From assembly GCA_905210485.1 (NCBI GenBank), contig CAJLXA010000007.1:1-57537 (forward strand): 57,537 nucleotides of DNA, read 5' to 3'. The first letter of the stretch is position 1, and every line of letters starts with the position of its first letter. A program made the translations under genes and the position numbers. Shown one piece after another: positions 47,344 through 56,100 of this stretch. The notes under the pieces were generated by a model that saw only the letters and a program-made list of their open reading frames with translations, was not told where the DNA came from and made no database searches. The DNA is from an uncultured Eubacteriales bacterium (GTDB lineage Bacteria > Bacillota > Clostridia > Oscillospirales > CAG-272).

Positions 47344-47931
47344 TTATCTCTCGAATTCTGAAAAAGTATGGCAATGAGCGGAAAGCAGGCAGAAGGAGAT
47401 GAAAATTCCGTAAAAACAACTGCCGTTTCCGAGGAAAAAATAGAGTGAAACGATGAAAAAAAGCGCGATGACCGTCAGCGACGAAACGCGTACCGCACGG
47501 TATGCGCTGTTTTCGGAAAAAAGGCGCGTGAGCAAAAGGCGAAGCATTTTCTCTCCGTCAAGCGGCGGCGCAGGCAGAATGTTGAACAGGATATACAGCA
47601 GAGAAACGGAGACAAAATGCTGCCCCGCCGCCGTGTGGAGGAATGGCAGAACAAGTACCGTCGTCGCAAGGTTGCCGATAATACCGCCCGCGGCATAAAA
47701 AAACTCCTGCCGATAAGTAAAAACGGAAGAAGAAAGACAAAGTCCGCCTTTCTGCAGGCCGAGGCGCGGCCATTCTTTTTTCATTATATAATAAACGACG
47801 ATATGTCCCCACTCGTGCGCCGCGACCGAGAGCAGGGAAAGTACGGCCTGCCATGGAGTATACAGGCGGAAGAGAAGAAGAAAGCAGAGGAGCGCGGGAA
47901 TCGCCCGCGCTCCTTTAAGGACGGTACGCAT
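47344..47931 (-). CDS. Site-2 protease family (M50) membrane protein
   Basis: A 195-residue membrane protein with HEWGH in the second helix and NILPAPPLDGEKML in a later one, the zinc ligands of S2P/M50 proteases such as SpoIVFB. The TTG at 47943 is an alternative start. It overlaps a small membrane protein gene upstream, perhaps its regulator or substrate. SpoIVFB-like role is an inference only. Confidence 0.8.
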   Translation of the reverse strand: MRTVLKGARAIPALLCFLLLFRLYTPWQAVLSLLSVAAHEWGHIVVYYIMKKEWPRLGLQKGGLCLSSSVFTYRQEFFYAAGGIIGNLATTVLVLPFLHTAAGQHFVSVSLLYILFNILPAPPLDGEKMLRLLLTRLFSENSAYRAVRVSSLTVIALFFIVSLYFFLGNGSCFYGIFISFCLLSAHCHTFSEFER

Positions 47932-48301
47932 TATGTTCGGCAATATAGCGTTCCGCCGCTTCTTTTATACGATCCTTTCCCGTGTTGTTTTCTTCCGCTT
48001 TTGCGTCTTTGTCGGATTTGTTTCCAAAAGGATTGCCGGTAAGCGCCGCGGCCGCCGTATATACCGCGTCGGCAAGGTCGCCGTTTACCACGTCGTCTTC
48101 ATGGTCGGTGACGTACCGTACGGAAAATATCAGGGAGAAGATCAAAAGAAGCGTCAGAATGATAAGCGGGATTGCGGAACGGGAAAGGCCGGAATTTTCC
48201 TCTTTTTCCGATAGCGTATGTTTTTTATCTTTTTTTACGGGGATGGTTTCCGTATCGTCGAAAAAGACTTTTCCGTCTTTTATCCTGTACGCATGATTCA
48301 T
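47915..48301 (-). CDS. Single-pass membrane protein of unknown function
   Basis: A 128-residue protein: a charged cytoplasmic N-terminus, a membrane helix (about 43-61; AIPLIILTLLLIFSLIFSV) and an extracellular acidic tail. GAGGTG precedes the ATG. It overlaps the S2P-like gene by 17 bases and is divergent from pcrA. I recognise no family. Confidence 0.6.
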   Translation of the reverse strand: MNHAYRIKDGKVFFDDTETIPVKKDKKHTLSEKEENSGLSRSAIPLIILTLLLIFSLIFSVRYVTDHEDDVVNGDLADAVYTAAAALTGNPFGNKSDKDAKAEENNTGKDRIKEAAERYIAEHNAYRP

Positions 48302-48432
48302 ATATCATCACCTCGGTCTATTCTATTACGGAATTCGACACAATATGAAAAAACAGAAGCGCCGTTTTCGGTGATCGTGACCGATGATACAGACAAAATA
48401 CGGAAAACTTCGCATTTCGGGTAAGAAACGGC

Positions 48433-48461
48433 TTGCACTTTCCGTTCGGAAAGTGTATAAT
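48433..48461 (+). promoter_or_regulatory. pcrA promoter with perfect palindrome in spacer
   Basis: TTGCAC (48433-48438), 17 bp, TATAAT (48456-48461). CACTTTCCG and CGGAAAGTG (48436-48455) form a 9-2-9 palindrome filling the spacer. It is not the SOS box (GAAC-N4-GTTC). Likely a repressor or activator site. Confidence 0.6.
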
Positions 48462-48491
48462 AAAAGATATAAGAAAATGCAGGAGTCCGAT

Positions 48492-50894
48492 ATGACAGAT
48501 CTCGAAAAACGATATATAGAAACCAAACGCGCGTTGTTCCGGCGTTACTACGGCGCGACCCTGAACGATAAACAGACGGAAGCGGTGTGTACCGCCAAAG
48601 GGCCGCTCCTGATTCTTGCCGGTGCGGGAAGCGGAAAAACCACCGTTCTTGTGCGCCGCATCGCGCACCTTATCAAATACGGCACCGCCTATGAATCCTG
48701 CCGTATTCCGGAGGATCTCAGCGAATCCTATGTTGCGGAACTGGAAAGCGCCCTCGCCTATTCTCCCGCCGAGATCGAATATGTATTGCCCGAATTTATT
48801 GAAGACGCCTGCCCGCCGTGGGCGATTCTTGCCATTACCTTTACGAATAAGGCGGCGCGGGAGATCAAGGAACGTCTTGAAAAAATGTTTGACGGGGAAG
48901 AGATCGCTGACGAAGTCGTAAGCGGTACATTCCACGCGGTGTGCCTCCGTATTCTGCGCAAGTACGGCGATACCGTCGGACTGCACAGCGGTTTTACCAT
49001 TTACGATACCGACGATAAGAAAAAAATGGTGCTGGCCTGCATGCGGGAACTCGGCATCGACGAAAAAATTCTGCCGGTAAAGACGGTGGCCAATGCCATC
49101 GGTACGGCGAAAGACCAGCTTGTCACCGCGGAACGCTATGTGACCGACCCCCGCGACGCGCGTAAACGCGATATAGCCAAGGTCTATGCGCTTTACGAAA
49201 AACGCATGGCCGAAAACAATGCGGTTGATTTTGACGATATTATTCTGAAGACCGTCATGCTTCTTACGGAAAATGAGGAAGCGCGCGGATATTATCAACG
49301 AAAATTCCGTTACGTACTTGTCGACGAATATCAGGACACGAACTATGCGCAGTTCCGCTTGTCGGAACTGCTTTCCGGGAAGTACCGCAATATCATGGCG
49401 GTCGGCGACGATGACCAGAGTATCTACAAATTCCGCGGCGCCACCATTGAAAATATTCTGAATTTCGATCGCGTGTATACCGACGCGAAGATCATCAAAC
49501 TGGAACAGAACTATCGTTCGACGAAGAACATTCTGGCGGCGGCAAACGCCGTAATCTCCCATAACAGCGGCCGTCATGACAAGAGCCTGTGGTGCGACGG
49601 CGCCGAAGGTGACAAGGTCGCGCTTTTCTGTGCCGCAACGGCGGAAGAGGAAGCCAAATATATCGTGGATACGATCACGCGTCTCCGCGTTTACGAAAAG
49701 CGCAATTACAGTGATTTTGCGGTGCTTTACCGTGTGAACGAACTGTCGCGCGGCATTGAAAGCGCGTTTGCCAAGAGCGGTATGCCGTATCGCGTTCTGG
49801 GCGGTCAGCGTTTCTACGACCGTAAGGAAATCCGCGATATGACCGCGTATCTTTGCTTGATTCTGAACCATAACGATTCGCAGCGTCTGCTTCGCATTGT
49901 CAACGAGCCGAAGCGAAAGATCGGCGACGGAACGCTTGACGCGGTGTCGGCGATAGCGGCGGAGACCGGACTTTCCATGTTTGCGGTGATGACGCACGCG
50001 GACGAATATCCCGCTTTACAGAAGACGGCCGCGCGGCTGATGGCCTTTACCCGCATGATCGAAAATCTATCCGACACCGACGCCTTGCCGTCCGAACTTC
50101 TGTCGCGCGTTTATACGGAAACGGGATACGAAGAAATGTTGCTTGCCGCAGGAGAGGCCGAGAAAGACCGCGTTGACGCGATCCGCGAATATATCGGCGC
50201 GGCTGTGGAATACGAGCGCCGCCTGACCGTGCGCGGCGAAACGCCGACTTTGCTCGGATTTCTGGAGGAAGTGGCGCTTGTCAGCGATGTGGATAAATAC
50301 GACGAAAATGCGGACGCGGTCGTATTGATGACCGTCCACAGCGCAAAGGGACTGGAATTCCCGATCGTTTTCCTTGCCGGCATGGAGGAACGCATTTTCC
50401 CATCCATGCAGAGTATTGACGCCGGCGACGAACAGATAGAGGAAGAACGCCGTCTCGCCTACGTGGCCATTACCCGCGCCAAGGAGAAACTTTTTATCAC
50501 ACATACAGGATGCCGCCGTCTTTACGGATCGACCGCGTTCAACATGCTCTCCCGTTTCGTCGCGCAGGAAATACCGCGCTCGCTGATTGAGGAGACCGCG
50601 CCTGTCCGTCCTGACCGTGCCCCCGAAAATGTACGTCATACATTGCCGAAAAGCCGTATAAAGCCGGTTCCCGATTACCGCCGCGAATTGTCCCGTGCGG
50701 CGGTGCCGCATACCGCCGTTCCCGGCACACCGAAACTTTTGGCGGTCGGAACGCGCGTGACCCATGCGCTTTTCGGGAACGGTACCATTCTCACCGCCAA
50801 GCCGGCTGGCGGCGATATTCTCTACGAAATCGCATTTGACAGCGGCGAGACAAAACGCCTGATGGCGACCTACGCCAAGTTGCGCGAGATATGA
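48492..50894 (+). CDS. pcrA: ATP-dependent DNA helicase PcrA/UvrD
   Basis: An 800-residue superfamily 1 helicase. AGAGSGKT (about 43-50), DEYQDT, GDDDQSIYKFRGA, QNYRST, TVHSAKGLEF and the C-terminal YVAITRAKEKL are all present; the C-terminal Tudor-like domain (TRVTHALFGNGTIL) binds RNA polymerase. It unwinds DNA in repair and replication of plasmids. ATG at 48492 follows AGGAG. It is first in the operon with topB and a HAD gene. Confidence 0.95.
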   Translation: MTDLEKRYIETKRALFRRYYGATLNDKQTEAVCTAKGPLLILAGAGSGKTTVLVRRIAHLIKYGTAYESCRIPEDLSESYVAELESALAYSPAEIEYVLPEFIEDACPPWAILAITFTNKAAREIKERLEKMFDGEEIADEVVSGTFHAVCLRILRKYGDTVGLHSGFTIYDTDDKKKMVLACMRELGIDEKILPVKTVANAIGTAKDQLVTAERYVTDPRDARKRDIAKVYALYEKRMAENNAVDFDDIILKTVMLLTENEEARGYYQRKFRYVLVDEYQDTNYAQFRLSELLSGKYRNIMAVGDDDQSIYKFRGATIENILNFDRVYTDAKIIKLEQNYRSTKNILAAANAVISHNSGRHDKSLWCDGAEGDKVALFCAATAEEEAKYIVDTITRLRVYEKRNYSDFAVLYRVNELSRGIESAFAKSGMPYRVLGGQRFYDRKEIRDMTAYLCLILNHNDSQRLLRIVNEPKRKIGDGTLDAVSAIAAETGLSMFAVMTHADEYPALQKTAARLMAFTRMIENLSDTDALPSELLSRVYTETGYEEMLLAAGEAEKDRVDAIREYIGAAVEYERRLTVRGETPTLLGFLEEVALVSDVDKYDENADAVVLMTVHSAKGLEFPIVFLAGMEERIFPSMQSIDAGDEQIEEERRLAYVAITRAKEKLFITHTGCRRLYGSTAFNMLSRFVAQEIPRSLIEETAPVRPDRAPENVRHTLPKSRIKPVPDYRRELSRAAVPHTAVPGTPKLLAVGTRVTHALFGNGTILTAKPAGGDILYEIAFDSGETKRLMATYAKLREI

Positions 50895-50930
50895 CCGTTT
50901 TTCTTAAAATAACGCAGAAAGGAAGCCACG

Positions 50931-53051
50931 ATGATTCTCATTATCGCCGAAAAGCCGAGCCTCGGCCGTAACATTGCCGCGGGTATCGAATCCATACCCG
51001 GCAATACGCCTCTGAAGAAGCAGAACGGCTATCTTGAAGGCAACGGCTATCTTGTTTCATGGGCTTTCGGGCATCTGTTTTCCCTTTGTGATGTGGAGAC
51101 ATATGCGCCGAATCCCGACGGCGGCAATGCCTGGACATATAAAAATCTGCCGTGTTTTCCGAAGCAATTCGCTTTTGAACTGCGTAAGGAAAACGGTAAG
51201 ACCGACGCCGGCGTCCGTCGGCAATTCGACACGCTGTCGGCGCTATGCAACCGTAAAGATGTGGAAAGCATCGTGAATGCGGGAGACGCCGACCGGGAGG
51301 GCGAAATCATTGTACGGCTCTGCCTGAAATATGCGCTGAAAGAAAAAAAGCCGCTGTACCGACTCTGGCTTCCCGATCAGACGCCCGAAACGGTACGGAA
51401 AGCGCTGAGCGATATGAAGGAAGAAACGGCGTACAACAATCTCGCGCAGGAGGGATTTGCACGCACCTACATTGACTGGCTTTACGGTGTGAATCTGACC
51501 CGTTATGCCACGCTTCGCGCAGGCACGCTTCTGCGCGTCGGCCGCGTTATCGTGCCGATTGTGCGCGCCATATACGAGCGCGACATGGCCATCGCCTCAT
51601 TTAAGCCGGAAAAGTATTTTGCCGTTATTTCCAAAGAAAAAACCAACGGCGAAACGGTGGAATTGCAGTCGAAAACCAAGTTTACCGCGGCGGAGGCCGA
51701 TAAAGCCAAGGCTTTTGCGGAGGCATACAATGCCGAGACGGCCACCGTTACGTCGGTGAAAAACAAAAAAGATACGCTTTTCCCCGGAAAACTGTATTCT
51801 CTGTCAAAACTCCAGAACGTTCTCAGTAAAAAATACAAAATGTCGATGTCGGAGAGCCTTGAAACGGTACAGAAACTGTACGAGGCCGGGTATCTGACCT
51901 ATCCGCGTACCGATTCCGAATATCTCGCCACCGCCGAAAAAGATAAGGTGAGGGAAATCCTGTCCCGTGTGAAAAAACTCGGTTACCCTGTGTGTTTCAA
52001 GGATAAAAAAAGCATTTTCGACGACAGCAAGATCGAATCCCATTCCGCGCTCACCCCGACGTATAAAATCCCGGACGTGAAGAGCCTCTCCGAGAGGGAA
52101 CGCAATGTTTACAGCACCGTTTTCCGCCGTTTTGTCGCGGTGTTCTGTGCGGAAGACTGCGTGGTATCCAAAAGTGAGATCGAGATTGCGGTCGGCGACA
52201 AAGAGGTTTTCACGCTGAAGGGTACAGTGATCCTCGAACCGGGCTTTACGAAATTCGATGATGCGCCGCACAAAGATAAAGTGCTTCCGCGTCTCTCCGA
52301 GGGCGAAACGGTGAACATCCGTTTTGAACCCGTCGAAAAGGAGACCGTGCCGCCGCGGCATTATACCGTTGAAACATTGAACAATTATCTGAAAAATCCT
52401 TTCAAAGAGGAAAAGGCAAAGAAGCAGGACGAACAGGAAGACGGCGAAAATCCGAACGACGATGAGGAATACCGCGCCATGTTTGAGGGCGTGGAACTCG
52501 GTACGGAGGCCACGCGTACCGGCATTATAGACAATGCGCGGAAAAGCCGGTATATCGAACTGAAAAAAGACGTATATTATCTTCTTCCCGCCGGAAAAAA
52601 TCTGATTGAATCGCTGAACGCCATGAATATCAGCATGGATAAATACAAGACCTGCGAACTGGGACGCGCCCTGAAAAAGGTATACCACGGACAGATGACC
52701 GTCGGCGAAAGCGTGGCGCTGGCGGAGGGGGAAATACGGGACGTCTTCACGCGCGCGCCGCTCTCCGATACGGGAAAAGACGGCGACCTTGTCGGCGTTT
52801 GCCCCGTTTGCGGCAGAAATGTCCTGCGCACGCGTTTCCGTTATGCCTGCGAGGGAACGGCAGACGGAAGCTGTGATTTTTCGGTCGGTACGAGCATCTG
52901 CGGCAAAACCATTCCGCTCCCGGCCGTGCAGGATCTGCTCCGCGACGGAAAGACCAAAAAAATGAACGGCTTTTATTCCAAGAAGAGCGGGCGCACATTT
53001 TCCGGCGCGCTGAAAGTAGATAACGGAAAGGTGGTATTCGATTTTTCATGA
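50931..53051 (+). CDS. topB: DNA topoisomerase III (type IA)
   Basis: A 706-residue type IA topoisomerase. The Toprim acidic residues (GDADREGE, about 117-124) and the catalytic Tyr324 in YLTYPRTDSEY are present. A zinc-ribbon-like tail with CPVCG and three more Cys (about 625-665) follows. AAAGGAAG precedes the ATG. It shares an operon with pcrA, 36 bases downstream; TopB helps decatenate chromosomes. Similar TopB proteins also occur on conjugative elements, but no other mobile gene is near. Confidence 0.93.
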   Translation: MILIIAEKPSLGRNIAAGIESIPGNTPLKKQNGYLEGNGYLVSWAFGHLFSLCDVETYAPNPDGGNAWTYKNLPCFPKQFAFELRKENGKTDAGVRRQFDTLSALCNRKDVESIVNAGDADREGEIIVRLCLKYALKEKKPLYRLWLPDQTPETVRKALSDMKEETAYNNLAQEGFARTYIDWLYGVNLTRYATLRAGTLLRVGRVIVPIVRAIYERDMAIASFKPEKYFAVISKEKTNGETVELQSKTKFTAAEADKAKAFAEAYNAETATVTSVKNKKDTLFPGKLYSLSKLQNVLSKKYKMSMSESLETVQKLYEAGYLTYPRTDSEYLATAEKDKVREILSRVKKLGYPVCFKDKKSIFDDSKIESHSALTPTYKIPDVKSLSERERNVYSTVFRRFVAVFCAEDCVVSKSEIEIAVGDKEVFTLKGTVILEPGFTKFDDAPHKDKVLPRLSEGETVNIRFEPVEKETVPPRHYTVETLNNYLKNPFKEEKAKKQDEQEDGENPNDDEEYRAMFEGVELGTEATRTGIIDNARKSRYIELKKDVYYLLPAGKNLIESLNAMNISMDKYKTCELGRALKKVYHGQMTVGESVALAEGEIRDVFTRAPLSDTGKDGDLVGVCPVCGRNVLRTRFRYACEGTADGSCDFSVGTSICGKTIPLPAVQDLLRDGKTKKMNGFYSKKSGRTFSGALKVDNGKVVFDFS

Positions 53052-53710
53052 AACCGTTTCACTATGCTTTGTTTGATGTTGACGGCACGCTTATCGACAG
53101 TATGCGCTACTGGGAGTCTGCGGCAAAAGAGTTTCTGGAGAAGAACGGAAAAAATACCTGTGTGACCGCGGAAATGCATGAAAAACTTCACTCCATGTCG
53201 CCGGTGGAGGGCGTGATCTACCTTGCCGAAATATGCGGCCGCGAGGTAAAGCCGGAGGAATTCGTCGTTATGCTGGACCGGCATTACCGGCATGATGTGT
53301 CTCTTCGGCCGGGCGTCCGGGAATCGCTTTCGCTGATGAAAGAAAACGGCGTGCATATGGCCGTACTGTCGGCAAGTTTTGAAGAGCCGCTGCGCCGTTT
53401 GTTCGGGCGCCTCGGTATTGACGGTATGTTTGAATTCATCATGACGGCAGAAAGTTATCCGCAGGGAAAGAGCGACAAAACCATGTTTCTCGACGCGTGC
53501 CGCAGATTGGAAGCGTCTCCGGAGGAAATCGTGCTGTTTGAAGATGCCTATTACAGCATCGCAACGGCAAAGTCGCTCGGCATGCGTATTGTCGGCATTG
53601 AAGACTCGTCGGAAAAGGAAAAGAACGCCGTTATGGAGGCGTCCGAACTGTATTTTCAGGACGGCATATGGAAACCGTCAATGCTTCCTTTCTCCCAATC
53701 CGTGAAATAA
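53048..53710 (+). CDS. HAD family hydrolase (beta-phosphoglucomutase-like)
   Basis: A 220-residue HAD protein: FDVDGT with the nucleophile Asp, LSAS, the Lys in GKSDKT and FEDAYYSIATAK are the four motifs. The cap is alpha-helical, as in phosphatases and beta-PGM. It overlaps topB by four bases (ATGA). Substrate unknown. Confidence 0.88.
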   Translation: MKPFHYALFDVDGTLIDSMRYWESAAKEFLEKNGKNTCVTAEMHEKLHSMSPVEGVIYLAEICGREVKPEEFVVMLDRHYRHDVSLRPGVRESLSLMKENGVHMAVLSASFEEPLRRLFGRLGIDGMFEFIMTAESYPQGKSDKTMFLDACRRLEASPEEIVLFEDAYYSIATAKSLGMRIVGIEDSSEKEKNAVMEASELYFQDGIWKPSMLPFSQSVK

Positions 53711-53816
53711 ATGCGTAAATGTAAAATCCGGTTTACATATAAAAAGGATAAAGACGACGGATGTTTTTCTTTGGCAGCACAGGGGAATACTGATGCGGTA
53801 TTGCCGGCGATACAAC

Positions 53817-53855
53817 GAAAACAGCGGACATTCTTTGGAATGTCCGCTGTTTTTC
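53817..53855. terminator. Bidirectional terminator
   Basis: A 16-bp stem (core ACAGCGGACATTC / GAATGTCCGCTGT) with TTTG loop, A tract before and T tract after, between convergent genes. Confidence 0.93.
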
Positions 53856-54324
53856 ATCTGACGGTATAAGTCGCGTGGGTACGGAGAAGACGGATAAACA
53901 AAAGGTCGGCGAGCGACGAAAGATAAAGCTGCGCGCCTTTTTCATCGTTTCGTACGGCGGGCAGAATTTCACGGCGCAGAAAATCGGTTTCACGCCGTGC
54001 AATGTCGGAGGAAAAGGTGCGGTCGCACAGGAAAAATCCGGGATCGACGGCGACGACACGCGACAGTGCCGCCATCGGGAAAGACAGGAGAAAACATAAG
54101 GTATCTTTGGCGCTTCCCGCGCACAACGAGGCCTCGCCGCATTTTTCGGCAAGAAAGAAAAGATGATCGTCGGAGAGTGGCATGCCGCGTACTTTTCCGC
54201 ATCCCTGTGCCACGAACAGGAGCGCCGGCGGCGTTACGGTCAGACGTTCGCCGTTTTTCAGATAGTGAGAGGAAATCGTGCAGTTGCCGCCCGCAATCGG
54301 CGCGGTGTAAGAATAAAGTTGCAT
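53854..54324 (-). CDS. Cupin-like protein resembling an AraC sensor domain
   Basis: A 156-residue protein. The pattern of PPALLFVAQGCGKVRG and DDHLFFLAEKCGEASL looks like the N-terminal ligand domain of some AraC regulators, but there is no helix-turn-helix. AAAGGAG precedes the ATG. It lies just downstream of recX. Not recognised with confidence. Confidence 0.55.
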   Translation of the reverse strand: MQLYSYTAPIAGGNCTISSHYLKNGERLTVTPPALLFVAQGCGKVRGMPLSDDHLFFLAEKCGEASLCAGSAKDTLCFLLSFPMAALSRVVAVDPGFFLCDRTFSSDIARRETDFLRREILPAVRNDEKGAQLYLSSLADLLFIRLLRTHATYTVR

Positions 54325-54346
54325 CGGTCACTCCTTTCGCTTTTTT

Positions 54347-54940
54347 TCAGAATCCGTATCGGAAGAGAATACCGCGCTTTTCTTCGTCGGTCATATCGGC
54401 CGTGAAGCGCGATTCTGCAAGACGACGTTTTACATCGGAAAAATTCACGTCGCCGTTTCCTGTGGCGTCGGCGATCGCGCGGTCTATATCTTCGCGGCGG
54501 TATCCTTTGCTTATAAGAATCGCCGTTATGCGCCGCTTTCCGTAAAGCCGTGTGTTGGCAAGCGTTACAACGAAGCGGGATAGTTGTTCGGATTCGCGGA
54601 TAAATCCTTTTGCAAGCATATGAGCAACGGCGTTTTCCGCGCTTTCTTTTTGAAATCCGCGTTGCAGGAGTTTACGGTAGAGTCCGTTTGCGCTGTTGTC
54701 GCCCGCGGCCATGATGGCATAGGCGCGTTCGCGCGCCGCATCCGCGTCGCTTTTCCGTATCAGTATATGATAGTCTTCCGTATACAGAACGTCACCGGGA
54801 ACGGGGGAGCCGGCTTCGCTGTAATCTTCGGCCGCAACGGTGATATGCTTTTTTTTCTGCGTATCACCGTCGTCGAGGATCACGGTAGCCGACAGCGTAC
54901 CGTCTTTATTGTCGCGAAGACTTTTCAGTATGTACGTCAT
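54347..54940 (-). CDS. recX: Regulatory protein RecX
   Basis: A 197-residue protein of repeated three-helix RecX units (about 75-190; KGFIRESEQLSRFVVTLAN, LYGKRRITAIL). RecX caps RecA filaments. It overlaps recA by four bases. Confidence 0.93.
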   Translation of the reverse strand: MTYILKSLRDNKDGTLSATVILDDGDTQKKKHITVAAEDYSEAGSPVPGDVLYTEDYHILIRKSDADAARERAYAIMAAGDNSANGLYRKLLQRGFQKESAENAVAHMLAKGFIRESEQLSRFVVTLANTRLYGKRRITAILISKGYRREDIDRAIADATGNGDVNFSDVKRRLAESRFTADMTDEEKRGILFRYGF

Positions 54941-56049
54941 ACCTCGTCTTCGGGAAGTTCAAATTCACGGATATCGTAATCGTCGCTGTCTTCGTCTGCG
55001 TTGTCATCCGTTCCGTCGATCGTGCGCTGTTTCAGCACGTCGCGGATTTTGGCCTCCAGTTCGGCGGCCATTGCCGGGTCGGATTCAATATATTTGCGTG
55101 CATTTTCACGCCCCTGACCGATACGGTTGCCGTTGTAGGAGAACCACGAACCGCTTTTTTCGATAATGCCGGAAGAAACGCCGATGTCGATGATCTCGCT
55201 GGTTTTGGAAATGCCGGAACCGTAAAGAATGTCGAATTCCGCGGTGCGGAAAGGCGGTGCGACCTTATTTTTCACCACTTTGCAACGAACGCGGTTGCCG
55301 TATACGTTTTCGCCGTTTTTCAGCGCTTCGCCCTTGCGGATTTCGATGCGGACAGACGCATAGAATTTCAGCGCGCGGCCGCCCGTTGTGACTTCGGGAC
55401 TTCCGTACAGAACGCCCACCTTTTCACGGAGCTGGTTGATAAAGATCACGATGCAGTTGGATTTGGAGATGGCGCCGCTCAGTTTACGCATGGCCTGCGA
55501 CATAAGCCGTGCCTGCAGACCCACGTGATTGGCACCCATATCGCCGTCGATTTCCTGACGCGGTACGAGCGCGGCCACCGAGTCGATGACGATGATGTCA
55601 ATGGCGCCGGAATTGGCCAGCGCTTCGGCAATCTGGAGCGCCTGTTCGCCGTAGTCCGGCTGTGATACGAGAAGCGTATTGATATTGACGCCGAGATGCT
55701 TTGCATAGATCGGATCGAGCGCATGCTCTGCGTCGATAAAGGCCGCTTCGCCGCCCGCTTTCTGTACTTCGGCAATGACCTGCAGAGCGACGGTGGTTTT
55801 ACCCGAAGATTCCGGGCCGTAGATTTCGATAATGCGTCCTTTCGGAACGCCGCCGATGCCGAGCGCGTTGTCAAGAGAGAGAGAACCGGTCGAAACCGCG
55901 CTGACATTGAGGTTTGTGGTTTCGCCGAGGCGCATGATGGTGCCTTTACCACATTCGCGTTCAATGCGTGTAAGAGCGGTCTCCAGGGCGTCTTTTTTGC
56001 TCATTTTGGGATCTTTTTCTTCGTTTTTAACGTTCTTTTTGGTTGCCAT
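54937..56049 (-). CDS. recA: Recombinase RecA
   Basis: A 370-residue recombinase: Walker A GPESSGKTT, Walker B IIVIDSVAAL, the loop-1 region RQEIDGDMG, loop 2 INQLREKVG and an acidic C-terminal tail. The N-terminus has about 15 extra charged residues; AAGGAG before the first ATG supports them. It starts 51 bases after galK with no obvious promoter or SOS box (GAAC-N4-GTTC) in between, so it may be read from the galK transcript. Confidence 0.97.
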   Translation of the reverse strand: MATKKNVKNEEKDPKMSKKDALETALTRIERECGKGTIMRLGETTNLNVSAVSTGSLSLDNALGIGGVPKGRIIEIYGPESSGKTTVALQVIAEVQKAGGEAAFIDAEHALDPIYAKHLGVNINTLLVSQPDYGEQALQIAEALANSGAIDIIVIDSVAALVPRQEIDGDMGANHVGLQARLMSQAMRKLSGAISKSNCIVIFINQLREKVGVLYGSPEVTTGGRALKFYASVRIEIRKGEALKNGENVYGNRVRCKVVKNKVAPPFRTAEFDILYGSGISKTSEIIDIGVSSGIIEKSGSWFSYNGNRIGQGRENARKYIESDPAMAAELEAKIRDVLKQRTIDGTDDNADEDSDDYDIREFELPEDEV

Positions 56050-56100
56050 AACCCAAACTCCTTGTATTTCTGTCTGTTGTTTGCTTTTTATAAATGCGGA

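Noticed and set aside
48318..49997. 559-codon ORF antisense to pcrA
   Set aside because: It is a shadow frame of a clearly coding helicase gene.
50931..53051. topB as sign of a conjugative element
   Set aside because: It sits in a pcrA operon with housekeeping neighbours; no relaxase, integrase or type IV secretion gene is seen.
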